DNA from: Sebastes aleutianus
Taxonomy: Eukaryota; Chordata; Actinopteri; Perciformes; Sebastidae
NCBI GenBank assembly: GCA_916700875.1
Contig: CAKAKS010000165.1
Location: 61,000-124,999 of the forward strand
Direction: 5' to 3'
DNA: 64,000 bases
Within the stretch, counting starts at the first letter, position 1, and each line of letters starts with the position of its first letter. Below the pieces are notes generated by a model that worked only from the letters and a program-made list of their open reading frames with translations, was not told the DNA's origin and made no database searches. Shown here piece after piece: positions 36,488 to 49,111 of this stretch. The translations under genes and the position numbers were made by a program.

Positions 36488-37730
36488 GCATTTTATGGGT
36501 GCATCCCAAAGCTCTTAATTTTCGTTTCCTCGCTCCTCGATCCTCGCTTGAACCGGAAGTTGTTCTGGTGCGCCATCTTGAAAACCGTCCCAAAGCTCTT
36601 ATTTGTGCATCGAGGAGCGAGGATCGAGGATCGAGGATCGAGGATCGAGGAGCGATAAGCGAGGATACACCAGTGTATCCTCCATGGAAGTCTTTTACTG
36701 ACCGACACGCCCCCTTATTGGATATCAGTTATTGATTGGACGCTGCTGCCGATCAGACTTATCTGATAACTTTACCTCTCAACATCACTGGAGTTTTATA
36801 ACAGAGTGAAAACAGATCACATATTAAACGTTTTATAGTTTAGTTGTCTTCTGATTCACCATCTAGTTCAAATCTGTGTTAATTGAAGCTCTGAACAGCA
36901 GCAGAAGGACCTGCAGTATCTCTCCTTCACACACCGCCATTGAAGGAGCTTGACACTAAGAGGGGTTTATATTACCTGACAGAGTTAAAATAACTTTCTG
37001 CATTCATTAGAAAGTTTCTTCTTTTCATGATTTGTTATTAGCCCCGTTAACTTTTATTAATGATACTATTAAAGTCAGAGAGAGAAGGAGAGTCTGTCTG
37101 TCAGCAACAAACACTTTTACATCATTTATCCTCATTTCCATTCAGTCACATGAGGCTGATAATTCCTGAACGTCGGTTTGATATGAGTTATATCATTTAC
37201 ATGTTCCCTTTAGCCTAATAAATAATGTCCAGTGTTCAAAAAACACCGTAGTCATATTCTGGGTTATGAAATAATGAGCTCACAATCAGAATATCAATAA
37301 GTACAGACACTAATAATGAATAAATAATATAAAGTTATTGTTCCAGTAGAGATATTTCCTGAGCCTCTAAGCAGTCCACAGTAGAAATACAGACTGCAGC
37401 TCGCACTTGTCTTTATTAGTATTAGTACAGTTCAGACACAAACAGCTGTTAAAGCTGACTGACATTTGATCCAGATGTGATCAGCTGCTGCTGTCATCAG
37501 AAACGGACGTCGCTTCACGTGACACTTCAGAAGAAACGACCGTCTCATGTCTCTTAAATCGTATTTCTAAGACGCAAGGAAAAGACGCAAGTGAGGGAAA
37601 CGGGGATGCAATTAAGAGCTTTGGGATGCAGTTTATGAATTGGGACGTCCTTCAAGATGGAGCGCTGAGATCGATTTCCGGGTCACAGCTGGAGGAGCGA
37701 GGAGACGAGGAGGCGAAAAATGGTGAAATG
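36488..37730. mobile_element. Second, diverged copy of the inverted-repeat element
   Basis: The interior at 36690-37560 matches 35370-36300 in the same orientation. Outer ends around 36490-36600 (CATCCCAAAGCTCTTAATTTT, CCATCTTGAA) are inverted at 37600-37700. It includes a GAGGATC-rich tract (36614-36665), then the short palindrome GGATACACCAGTGTATCC. Confidence 0.6.
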
Positions 37731-37887
37731 AGATGCAGCTAAGATCTGTCGGTCTGTTGTCGTGTTTTCAGTCGCTGCAACTTCCGACACTCCCTTCCTT
37801 GTTGTGCTGCTGCCTTCGAGTACTCATCAAATGTTGTAAATTACGTATTTCGTATTTTGTTAGACAGTGTGAATTTCATACATCCAC

Positions 37888-37924
37888 TAGATAGATAGAT
37901 AGATAGATAGACAGATAGATAGAC

Positions 37925-37964
<40 letters not shown>

Positions 37965-38160
37965 TGATAGTAACTTTATTGATCCCGAGGGAAATTCAAG
38001 TTTCCAGCATCACAGTTCCATAGTGCAAAAACATGTTAGTAAAAAGGCAGTATAAAAGTTAGTAGTACAAAGTACATAAAAATATACCAGATATAAAAAT
38101 ACAAGGAGATGAAGAAAACTGTTAAAAGTGAATATAGTGCAGGGTAACAGCTGTGATACA
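37888..38160. repeat. TAGA/CAGA microsatellite followed by a LINE 3' tail
   Basis: About 22 tandem tetranucleotides (37888-37975), then TAACTTTATTGATCCCGAGG and GGGAAATTCAAG, a fish LINE 3' end. A similar arrangement with AAGAT units is at 47006-47070. Confidence 0.8.
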
Positions 38161-38277
38161 CGACTATGAAAAAAGTGAACTGACATTCATCTTGGCTGAA
38201 ATAACGGGATGCAAGTCTGGGCAGCTACAAAAAATGCATTTAACTCATAACACATAAAGACACTATTTTATTACATC

Positions 38278-38632
38278 ATTATTACAGGGCTATCTACTTA
38301 AGAAATCAATAATTTGACACAAAAACAGTCCTACAGAGTCCGACATCAGAATAAGGCCCATAGCAACGGTCTGTTATCCATAGCAACTATCTACTATGAA
38401 GAAATAACAGACCGTAGAACGCTGTGATTGACCAATCAGAATCGAGTCTTCAACAAAGCCCTGTATTGTGATTGGTCAATCACAGCGTTCTACGGTCTGT
38501 TATTTCTTTATATAGCAGACCGTTGCTATGTATAACAGACCGTTGCCATGGGCCCTAATTCTGATGTCGACCTTTTTTGTGTCAAATTATTGATTTCTTA
38601 ACTAAATAGCCGTGTAATAAGCGGGATAATGT
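38278..38632. repeat. Palindromic fold-back MITE
   Basis: Arms of about 150-160 bp: the left contains TTACAGGGCTATCTACTTAAG, CGACATCAGAATAAGGCCC, then GAAATAACAGACCGTAGAAC; the right contains the complements in reverse order. The inner stem 38401-38438 pairs with 38470-38506 almost perfectly across a loop of about 30 nt. The element split in intron 3 of the gene copies is a relative. Confidence 0.85.
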
Positions 38633-38705
38633 ACAGCTAGCGGGTCATTGTTGTGAAATAAACCCCGATGCCGGCTCGCTGTACATTATCCCTTACATAG
38701 AAAAT
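38633..38705. repeat. Hairpin repeat with GTACATTATCC ends
   Basis: GGATAATGTACAGCTAGCGGG pairs with CCGGCTCGCTGTACATTATCC. The same structure, longer, is at about 11618-11750 in intron 3 of copy A. Confidence 0.75.
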
Positions 38706-38917
38706 GTTTTAATTTACATCTGGCTCTATATCAAAATAGACAATCATGAGATATATGATGCCAGATGCTTTTGATTACAATAAACATGAATAAACAAAAA
38801 TAGACACTTGATCCTTGGCCCAATTGTTTACCAGATTTAATCAAAATCTCTTACCAGGTTTCCGAGATATCTCACAAATAAACAAATGTGAATAACCTCT
38901 TTGGCCTATAGGTTAAA

Positions 38918-39345
38918 TGAACAGTGTGTAACATTACGGGGGATCCGAGAGCGGGTCCTCTTCACGGAGTCCGCCATGTTGTTCCGCCATGTTTCTACAG
39001 TAGCCCAGGAAGGACAAACCAAACACTGGCTCTAGAGAGAGCCTTTAGTGTTTTTACGTTACCTGAAGGCCACCGTAGTTCTCTGACACGCTTGTGAAAC
39101 TGCGGTAGCCTGAGCAGCAGAGTGCAAAACCGTGGTACCACCAGACGTCTGACTTCTGTTGCCCCTAAAGTAATGTTATTATGGTATGGATGGACTCTAA
39201 GCGAGGAGAATGGAGTTACCACGGTTTTGCACTTGTGCAGCTCACAGTCTTGGAAAGGGAGGAGTGAGCGGAGGGGTACTCAGTTGGTTGCAATCTGCAA
39301 CCACACCACGAGATGCCACCTAATCCTACACACTGTAGCTTAATG
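38918..39345. mobile_element. Non-autonomous element with AACAGTGTGTAACATT ends
   Basis: The left AACAGTGTGTAACATT is echoed by the right CTACACACTGTAGCTT. An internal inverted repeat CAAAACCGTGGTA and TACCACGGTTTTGCA flanks 39123-39230. It is related to the repeats at 7126-8050. I see nothing coding. The stretch 39346-39719 holds no recognisable feature. Confidence 0.6.
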
Positions 39346-39719
39346 TGAATTGTAGTATTGATCTGACTTTGCCTTGATTTATAATAATCACAACCTGAAA
39401 ACTGGGACCACAACATCTGTGTTGGTTTTACACTTATTAAACCAGTTTATAACAATCTCAAACATCAGGTTGAGATTAACATAAACAAAGATAAAGTGAA
39501 AATATCCTCCTCTTCTGGCAGGTGCAGTAGAGTCTTTGGTGACCTGGAGTAGCCCTCCCTCAGAGACTTCATGAGGGCCGATGCATACGCTGGGGAAATT
39601 ACTTTTTATTTTTAGATCACCTTCAGTGATACTACTGACTCATGCACTGACTTACATAATAAATATTTAGGGGCTGACCGAAACTGCTAAAGGTACGTTG
39701 GCTTCTCCTTTAAAGGGCG

Positions 39720-41956
39720 CGACTACTAAGTGAAACATGTAAAAAGCAGATTCACAGTTCACAAGTTGTTTTCTAGTACTGTGTAAAGTAGTACAAAGCT
39801 GCCACCCTGTGGCTAAAAAGTGACATTAACCAGTGACAGGATGAAATATTCAATAAATACTTAGTTCCCGGTCGATTAGTTAAACCAAGTTAAAACTAAT
39901 GCAGTCTAATGTAACATAAAAAACCTACAAAAATTCTATCTTCATGAAGTTTATGTTTTTGAACCGTTTTAGAAAGGCAATTGTTTTTATTTTAATTATT
40001 ATTATTGGTTTTGAGGCTGCTGGCCCCATTTTTATCACTGAGGTGTGGGCTGCTGTGTTAGACTGCGTTAGTTTTCTTCATACTTGTTTCTTTCACTGTC
40101 ACATAATATGTATGTGCTGAACATCCATACATACTAAGGAGGATGGAAAGTAGAGGATGAGGGAGTGAAATATGTTATTTGTATTAATTAATTAATATAT
40201 ATATATTATATATTATTACTTAATTTATACTGATTTGAGTGCAATATAAATAAGTTTTGTTGTTAAGCTATTATTAGGTATATTATTGCGTTTTAAATTA
40301 CAAAGATGACATTTACCACCAGAGTATTTCATTGCTGGAGTGAAATGGACCCTGAATAAACCAAGCACCACACTGAAGATTGGACCGCTAATAATGTTCA
40401 GCCAAACACACAGTATGTTGTACCTGTTTCAGCCTCATTGTTGTTGTTTCTCCCAACAGAAGTGGATGTGCACAGCAGGGACAAATGCAGGAGTGCCGTG
40501 TTCATGGATGTCCAGGACATGGTTCACCATGCGCTGCCACTTGGCCTCCATCACATGTGGATCTCCATTAGGAGCGGAAGCTGCCGTCCAGTACAGGTGG
40601 TTAATAATGGCTGGCCTCCAGATCTTCACACCCCCTCTCCTTTGCTGCACCATGCAAAGCTTTCCATAGACCTGTTTCGGAACAGACACAAAAATGAGAC
40701 AACCAGCCGAAACAAAACTACCAACCTGAAGATACAGTACAGGTTTTTCCCAATATGCCAGATGTCAAAGAAATGGTTTGTTCCTTCTGAACACAACTCA
40801 TCCTGCATCAATTTAAAAATTAAAAGAAGAGACATCACCAGGTTGGTCCATGAAAACAGTAGGGATGGGAAAAAACATTGATTCACCTATGTATTGCAAT
40901 TTTATTTTATTTTTTTTAAGATTTTGAAATTGATTTTTTAATGTCAGAATCTATATATTTGCTTCATTCAAGTCTATGCGGAGGTAGAAGGAAGTTAGGT
41001 GTATTGTCCCAGCCCTAGAAAACAGTGCAGGATTGGGCTGTGGAGTTGATGAAAATCTCACTTTTTCAGTGCTTGTGCTCATACATTTGGGTATCTTTAA
41101 TATAGATGTATATACGTAGATACCGCATTGGCCGCTTCAGCCATACGTCAGTCTCGCCGCCATATTGGGGAGGTCACTACTGGCCTGTAAACACATACAA
41201 GTGAACGGGGGAGCTGCCGTTTTTCTGGATAAAAAGCACTTTAACGTTTACATTTCTCAACTGAATTCAATGAGTCGTTTTTTTTATTCAAGGATTTCTG
41301 ATCTACGAGTAGAAAAAGAAAGTTTTGTCTTCAGTTACTTAAAATCCCGATACTAAGCTATAGTCGCTGCTAGACACTCAAAAGAGTGTGTATCAATGTT
41401 AGCTAAGGCTAAGCTTAAAAGTTACATGAACTGAATGTCTTACGTGATGGAAAATTATTAATTATGCTGAGAGTTAACGTTACTGTTCCAGAACCCAAGA
41501 CATGCGATTAATTTGTGATTAAATATTTTAATTGATTGACAGCCCTACTTAAGACACATTACACCACCTGAAAATACATTACAAATGTATTATCTGTGCA
41601 AACAAAGTCACTTAGACTCCTGTGTTCCCAGGGCCTTATATGCTCGATATAAACTAATATTGTATGTGATTGGTGAGGGCTATGCACACAGTTCAAATTA
41701 CAAAATAACGAACATTTCAAATGCAGTTTGAATGGTAAAAATCTGTTCAGCCGCTGTGGAGATATCAATGTCTAAAGTCAAGAAAACTGTCTTGCCTGCA
41801 AATTTGAGGGCCGTTAGTTTAGTAGGCCTCTACTAGCCTTCACAATTGACAGCTGTGGCTCAGAGGGTAGAGCAGGTTGTCTATCGATCGGAAGGTCAGT
41901 GGTTCAATCCCCGGCTGCTCCGGGTCACGTGTCCTTGAGCAAGACACTTAACCCCA
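39720..41956. repeat. Left arm of a large inverted repeat
   Basis: CGACTACTAAGTGAAACATG at the left runs to GAGCAAGACACTTAACCCCA at the right. The whole stretch recurs inverted at 46615-49110. It contains a transposase remnant (40435-40886) and the head of a SINE. Length differences come from unrelated insertions in each arm (near 41430-41560 here; 46990-47355 there). Confidence 0.88.
40435..40886 (-). pseudogene. Decayed DNA-transposase-like fragment
   Basis: Two overlapping minus-strand frames encode DELCSEGTNHFFDIWHIGK, then VYGKLCMVQQRRGGVKIWRP and INHLYWTAAS, KWQRMVNHVLDIHEHG. The FDIWH...NHLYW...KWxxxxNH pattern is one I associate with multi-copy fish and invertebrate DDE-type transposon proteins, but I cannot name the superfamily. 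A frameshift lies between the frames. The inverted copy is at 48009-48382 on the plus strand. Confidence 0.55.
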
Positions 41957-42127
41957 TATTGGCATAGTCATTGGTGTCTGAACGAGTATTTAGATTAGAT
42001 CCTGATGGGCAAAGTTGGCACCTTAGCAGCCTCTGCCATCAGTGAATGGGTGAATGCTGACATGTAGTGTAAAGCGTTTTGAGTGGTCGGAAGACTAGAA
42101 AAGCGCTATATAAATGCAAGTCCATTT
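41849..42127 (+). mobile_element. tRNA-derived SINE
   Basis: Box A-like TGGCTCAGAGGG and box B GGTTCAATCCC (about 41901-41911) at tRNA-like spacing. It ends with AAAGCGCTATATAAATGCAAG, a common fish SINE tail. A partial minus-strand copy is at about 46600-46735 in the opposite arm. Not a functional tRNA: it lacks a cloverleaf end and continues into a SINE body. The following 42128-42655 holds nothing I recognise. Confidence 0.8.
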
Positions 42128-43378
42128 ACGTATTACAATTGGGACAGATGTGTGTTGATAAGGCCTATTCAATAGCCTGTTAACAGGCAAATTGGGTGGT
42201 AGCTGTGTGATTTCAACATATTGATCCAGAGAAACATATATTGAACATTTGATCTGTAGGGAAAAAATAGCCTTGCTAAGAACATAAAACCATTTAGCTG
42301 GGGAACATAGTGCCCTGGGAACATATATAGATACGCTCCCATTACTAATTATACCTCATCAAGTGGCAGCTTTTACAAAATTGGGTGCTAATGCTAGCTA
42401 AAATTAGCCATTACGTCTCATCAGCTGGTGGGTTTTACCAATTGATATAATGGAGAGAGGAAGTAAAGAACAACATTGCCCTCTACTGGTCTGTTAAACT
42501 GACTACTATAAAAGAACAAAACCAAATTCAAATTCCTACAATGTGACAGAAGAGCAGAACTTTGAGGTGTGACATGACAATAAAAATCAATCCACCTAGA
42601 TCTCACCTCTCAGACTATCAATAAAACACCCTACACCATTCAGATTTGGTTGTAGTGTCTCTGTAGACATTGTGCCCGTCTCAAATGCAGTGCTGTAAAG
42701 TAATTTATTACATTTACTCAAGTGCTTCAGTACAGTTTTGAGGTGCATATATAACTTATACTTAAATAATATACATTTTACTCCATCACAGTTATTTGAC
42801 AACTATAGTTACTAGTTACCTTTCAGGTTAGGATTTTACATACCAAACATATGATTAGTTAATCATGATGCACTGCAATAGATTTAACTACCCAGTGCAA
42901 TTAGAATTAGCTCCATCTTAGACAAGTGCAACATAAAAGTACTGCTTACCATAATAGTGTACTTTTGCATGTAATACTTTGAGTATATTTTTCTGCTAAT
43001 ACTTCTGTACTTTTAATTTTTTTTTAAAGCAGGGCTTTTACTTGTAAAGTATTTTTTATTGCTACTTTTACTTAAGAATTAAATGATCTGAATACTTCTG
43101 TCAGTATGGCAACCAATCACAGGTGCAGCTGTCATTAGTGAGATTTTTTAAATACATTTCTTTATCTACATGAAGGGTTTAAAGATAGAGGGTGCCATGT
43201 GTTTTTTACACTACACTTTTTACATTTGAGAGGGCTATATAATAGTGACTTGACTTGAAATCCCTTACCAAAATGCAGTTTATTCAAGTGTGCTATTAGT
43301 ATACTTCTTTGGAACTTAAAAAAAGAGAGTATACTTTCAGTTTATTTTTATGCACCTATCAGAGATATACATAACAAA

Positions 43379-43700
43379 AGTATACTTAAGTATACTTGGT
43401 TCATACTGACAAGGATACTTAAAAGTCTAAGTATACTTGGCTTATGCTGAAAAGTATACAAAAAAGTCTAAGTATACTTGGCTTATACTGACAAGTATAC
43501 AAAAAAAGTCTAAGTATACTTGGCTTATACTGACAAGTATACAACAAAGTCTGAGTATACTTGGCTTATACTGACAAGTATACAGAACAGTGTAAGTATA
43601 CTTGACTTCTACTGACAAGTATACAAAAAAGTCTAAGTGTACTTGGCTGATGCTGACTAGTATACTTAAAAGTCTAAGTATACTTGGCTTATAGGTCTTT
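43379..43700. repeat. Minisatellite, expanded unit C copy
   Basis: About seven or eight copies of the 41-bp unit seen at 481-678, including AAGTATACTTGGCTTATACT and GACAAGTATACAAAAAAGTC. An open minus-strand frame here (43442-43720, repeating SISQVYLDF) is a by-product of the repeat. Confidence 0.88.
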
Positions 43701-44929
43701 TTACTTAATCTTTTGATCAAGATATACTTAAGAAAAGTATAATTAAGTATTCTTGCCTCATAGGCCTACAGAAAAGAATACTTGACTTGTAGTTGTGCTT
43801 ACTTTTTGATAGAGAAGACTATTAAAGTGTGTGAGTTTGTAAAAGGATGTTTTGATATGAATTTACTTCAATTCATCAAGTTTTTGGATTATCCATTCAC
43901 CGTGGACGCATACAAGAACAAAATATTATTATTTTTTTGAATCTCATAAGTATACAAAGTATACTTTCATGAACTAAAAAGCAGGGCAGATCACAAGTCA
44001 GTTTTTGCAAGTCCAAGTCAAGTTTCAAGTCATAGAAACCTGGCCTTTACTTTTGTAAGTGAATCATTAAATCTATATCTAGTTTATTTTATTCTCATAG
44101 ACACCAGCTTTATATACTATATAACATTGTAGGATAACCTTCCCTTTAATTTCTGCTTTGCCCAACTCCATATATAGAAAATTGTGTTAAAAAAATATCC
44201 ATTATAGTATTTATAATACTGTATGTGCAACTTTGTATCTTCACATCTTTGTAATTGGACTATCTGTAGCAATATTGTTTAAAATGTTTAATATGTCTGA
44301 GCTAGAATAAAGTAAATAGCATAATTAACAAACTATGTGCATGATTCCCAATTATGTTTGACACCCAGGACTTTAATTAAATCACCAGCAGAGGGAGACA
44401 AAGACTGCAGGTTTTCGGATGCTGGTCCACAGAAGGGACTAGATGTGATGTCCCACATGTACAATATATCACCATTAACTTGCAGGGTTGTCCCTTTCAA
44501 AGTGTTGGGTCTTCAGTTCACACAAGCAGCATCATCAAGTATTAATTCACTGTATCGGTGATGATGACACACTGTTTCACATGACTAAAGAACATGTGAT
44601 GAACACTGAGGGCAAGTATTTCCAGCTTTCCTCCAGCAGGGAGCAATCTGAGCATCCTTACATAACAGTCTGTAACTATATGAGACAGTAATAACCAGTA
44701 TATAATCAGTTACTTTACTCTACAGCAGTGGTTCCCAACCGTTTTCCTTAACCCTCTGACACCCGCCGACTTTACTGTCTTTCAGAGGCTGTAGCAGGTT
44801 TAGTTTTAAACCTAGAGGAAAGGTACATATAAACTAGAAAACCTAATCCATTGGTAACAACCATGTCATGCTAGCTTTTTGGGAAGGAGGCTAAAACGCT
44901 CCAAACTTACGCTAAATTTTGGCGATGAA

Positions 44930-45245
44930 AAACTGGCATGGCCATATTCAAAGGGGTCCCTTGGCTTGACCTCTGACCTCAAGATATGAAAATGTGTTCT
45001 ATGGGTACCTACGAGTCTCCCCTTTACAGACATGCCCACTTTATGATAATCACATGCAGTTTGGGTCAAGTCATAGTCAAGTCAGCACACTGACACACTG
45101 ACAGCTGTTGTTGCCTTTTGGGCTTGAGTTTGCCATGTTATGATTTGAGCATATATTTTTATGCTAAATGCAGTACCTGTGAGAGTTTCTGGACAATATT
45201 TGTCATTGTTTTGTGTTGTTAATTGATTTCCAATAATAATAGAAG
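44930..45245. repeat. Left half of an inverted pair flanking a 4-kb block
   Basis: The sequence from GGCATGGCCATATTCAAAGG to TTGATTTCCAATAATAATAG recurs inverted at about 49305-49620. Unit A has a single short junction here (about 1938-1941). Confidence 0.8.
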
Positions 45246-45783
45246 AATTTCTTTTTATAAAAGCCCAATTTTGGTGACCTCTGATACATTCTAATGCTAC
45301 TATTCCATCATATTCACTGATCTTAATTATTATGTATTTTAATGAGTTTGCCTGTCTGATTGTAAACATGTAGTGAATTATTGTAAAGGAGAATCAGGCT
45401 TCTAGTGTGTTATAGCCCAGAATCTGTAATAGTTATTAATATTTAAAACCACACCTATTCCTGACTGATCAGAACTTTTCTAATTTAGAGTCATAAACCT
45501 TATTTATTATTTATTTATTGACACCTTCACCGTGGTTTATCAAGACATGCCACAATGATGGTTAATGTATAAATGCTCTCTTATTCAATGGAAATAAACA
45601 CGGTTACTTTAAGGGTCCCAAGTCTTATCTAGCCCGTGTATTGATTTTAAATTAAACTATTGATCAAATAAACCTATGGCAAAAAGAACTCTGAAATAAC
45701 AAAACATGTGAATCACTTGACTCAAATCATGTGAAACCACTCAACTTCTGTCATCTTCACTATCATCATACTTTATATATACT

Positions 45784-46560
45784 GGAAAAACAAAGTTCGG
45801 AAACTTGTATTTGGTCGATTATTTCTCTGTTGTTACAATGCTAATTGGCATTGTATTTTACATCGTTGGAAAGCCTGTTTATTTACCTTCACAATGATGT
45901 CCAACTTGTAAGGATCATGCATTTGTGGGATGAGCAGCACAGCTGATTATGTGGGTAGCGCCCAAGAAAAATTTGCCAAAATGCTCTGCCAATGGTAAAC
46001 AGTGTATTCTCATAAGGCTGCCAGGAAGCCTGCAATGACTGCCCTTCACCGTCAGGCCCGTTTGCGCTGGTGTCGACAACACAGACAATAGAACCTGAAC
46101 ATGTGGGGGAATGTCATGTTCAGTGATGAGTCCAGGTTCTGTCTGCGAAAGTTGGATGGCAGGGTGAAAGTATGGAGACGACGTGGAGAACGCTATGCTG
46201 ATTGTTGAACCGATGGAGTAACAGCTTTTGGTGGGGGCAGTGTCATGGTGTGGGGCGGCATCTCCCTCACTGGCGAAACAAGGCTTGTCATCATTGAAGG
46301 CCATCTCAATGCAGTGAGATATCGGGATGAGATTCTGCAACCAGTGGCGATCCCATATCTCCACAATCTGGGACCTAACTTCATCCTCCAAGATGACAAC
46401 GCTCACTCCCACAGAGCCAGGGTTATCACAGACTAGCTCCACAATGTGGGAGTAGAGAGAATGGAACGGCCTGCCAAGAGTCCAGACCTCAACCCAATTC
46501 AACACTTGTGGGATCAGCTTGGGTGTGCTGTATGTGTTAGAGTGACCAACACAACCACGC
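45784..46560 (+). pseudogene. Tc1-like transposase fragment, catalytic part
   Basis: After a 5' piece shared with 27310-27545, plus-strand frames encode MVWGGISLTGETRLVIIEGH, LQDDNAHSHRARVITD and ERMERPAKSPDLNPIQHLWD, the second and third catalytic blocks of Tc1 transposases. The N-terminal half is missing, and stop codons break the frame, for example at 46205 and 46434. Confidence 0.87.
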
Positions 46561-46614
46561 TGGCTGACCTGCATACTCATTCACACACCGATGGCTATGC
46601 CTTTGGGAGCACTT

Positions 46615-49110
46615 TGGGGTTAAGTGTCTTGCTCAAGGACACGTGACCTGGAGCAGCCGGGGATTGAACCACTGACCTTCCGATCGATAGACAACCTGCT
46701 CTACCCTCTGAGCCACAGCGGCCAATTGTGTAGGCTACTAGAGGCCTACTAAACTAACGGCCCTCAAATTTGCAGGCAAGACACTTTTCTTGACTTTAGA
46801 CATTGATATCTCCACAGCGGCTGAACAGATTTTCACCATTCAAACTGCATTTGAAATGTTCGTTATTTTGTAATTTGAACTGTGAGCATAGCCCTTACCA
46901 ATCACATACAATATTAGTTTATATCAAGCATATGAGACACTGGGAACACAGGAGTCTAGGTGACTTTGTTTGCACAGCTAAAACATTTTTAATGTATTTT
47001 CACGTGGTGTAATAAGATAAGATAAGATAAGATGAACCTTTATTAATCCCCGGAGGGAAATTCAGGTGTCAAAGCAGCAACATCAGCAAACAGAGTGAAA
47101 CACAGGAGAGGTAAAGGTATACAAAAATTGTAAAAACAATAATAAAGATATAAAAGATACAGAGTGAATGGGTGAACATAGTGTATACAGTCCATAAATA
47201 AATAAATAAATGTAGTATATGCAATAAATAAATGTAATATGTACATATGTGCAGTCTATAAAGTGGTATATAGGATGTATAGTGTAAGTAAGTGTAAAGT
47301 GCGCCAGTGGTTAGAGTCCAAGATGGTTGCAGATAGTGCATGTTAAAAGTAATCATCAAAATAAATCATTTTCCATCACGTAAGCAATTCAGTTCATGAA
47401 ATGTTAAGCTTAGCCTTAGATAACGTTGATACACACTCTTTTGAGTGTCTAGCAGCGATTATAGCTTAGTATCGGGATTTTAAGTAACTAACGACAAAAC
47501 TTTATTTTTCTACTCCTGAATATAAAAACGACTCATTGAATTCGGTTGAGAAATGTAAACGTTCTAGTGCTTTTTATCCAGAAAAACGGCAGCTCCCCCG
47601 TTCACTTGTATGTGTTTACAGGCCAGTCGTGACCTCCCCAATATGGCGGCAACACTGACGTATGGCAGCAAAGGGCTGAAGCGGCCAATGTGGTATCTAC
47701 GTATCTACATCTATATTAAAGATACCCAAATGTATGAGCACAAGCACTGAAAAAGTGAGTTTTTCATCAACTCCACAGCCCAATCCTGCACTTCTTTCTA
47801 GGGCTGGGACAATACACATAACTTCCTTCTACCTCCGCATAGACTCGAATGAAGCAAATATATTGATTCTGGCATTAAAAAAATCCATTTCAAAATCGTA
47901 AAAAAAATAGATCAAATTGAAATACATAGGTGAATAGATGTTTTTTTCCCATCCCTACTGTTTTCATGGACCAACCAGGTGATGTCTCTTCTTTAAATTT
48001 TTTAATTAATGCAAGATGAGTTGTGTTCAGAAGGAACAAACCATTTCTTTGACATCTGGCATATTTGGAAAAACATGCACTGTATCTTGATGTTGGTAGT
48101 TTTGTTTAGGCTGGTTGTCTCATTTTTGTGTCTGTTCCGAAACAGGTCTATGGAAAGCTTTGCAAGGTGCAGCAAAGGAGAGGGGGTGGGAGGATCTGGA
48201 GGCCAGCCATTATTAACCACCTGTACTGGACGGCAGCTTCCGCTCCTAATGGAGATCCACATGTGATGGAGGCCAAGTGGCAGTGCATGGTGAACCATGT
48301 CCTGGACATCCATGAACACGGCACTGCTGCATTTGTCCCTGCTGTGCACATCCACTTCTGTTGGGAGAAACAACAACAATGAGGCTGAAACAGGTACAAC
48401 ATACTGTGTGTGTGGCTGAACATTATTAGCGGTCCAATCTTCAGTGTGGTGCTTGGTTTATTCAGGGTCCATCTCACTCCAGCAATGAAATACTCTGGTG
48501 GTACATGTAAATGTCATCTTTGTCATTTAAAACGCAATAATATACCTAATAATAGCTTAACAACAAAGCTTATTTATATAGCACTAAAATCGGGATAAAT
48601 TAAGTAATAATATATAATATATATATATTAATTAATTAATATAAATAACATATTTCACTCCCTCATCCTCTACTTTCCATCCTCCTTAGTATGTATGGAT
48701 GTTCAGCACATACATATTATGTGACGGTGAAAGAAACAAGTATGAAGAAAACTAATGCAGTCTAACACAGCAGCCCACACCTCAGTGATAAAAATGGGGC
48801 CAGCAGACTCAAAACCAATAATAATAATTAAAAAAACAAAAAAAACAATTGCATTTCTAAAACGGTTCAAAAACATAAACCTCATGAAGATAGAATTTTT
48901 GTAAGTTTTTTATGTTATATTAGACTGCATTAGTTTTAACTTGGTTTAACTAATCAACCGGGAACTAAGTATTTATTGAATATTTCGTCCTGTCAGTGGT
49001 TAATGTAACTTTTTAGCCACAGGGTGGCAGCTTTGCACTACTTTACACAGTACTAGAAAACATCTTGTGAACTGTGAATCTGCTTTTTACATGTTTCACT
49101 TAGTAGTCGA
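46615..49110. repeat. Right arm of a large inverted repeat
   Basis: Reverse complement of 39720-41956. It contains the opposite-strand transposase fragment (48009-48382), part of the SINE head and an extra insertion at about 46990-47355. Confidence 0.88.
46990..47355. mobile_element. LINE 3'-end fragment with AAGAT microsatellite
   Basis: Four to five AAGAT units (47006-47032), then CCTTTATTAATCCCCGGAGG and GGAAATTCAGG. It is absent from the matching place in the left arm. Confidence 0.65.
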
Positions 49111-49111
49111 C

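Noticed and set aside
36614..36665. CRISPR-like or regulatory array of GAGGATC repeats
   Set aside because: Simple 7-bp tandem repeat without spacers, in an animal genome.
41849..41930. Functional tRNA gene
   Set aside because: Box A and B are present, but the sequence runs on into a SINE body with a SINE tail and has a partial second copy. No clean acceptor stem.
43442..43720. Repetitive SISQVYLDF-type protein
   Set aside because: Translation artefact of the 41-bp minisatellite.
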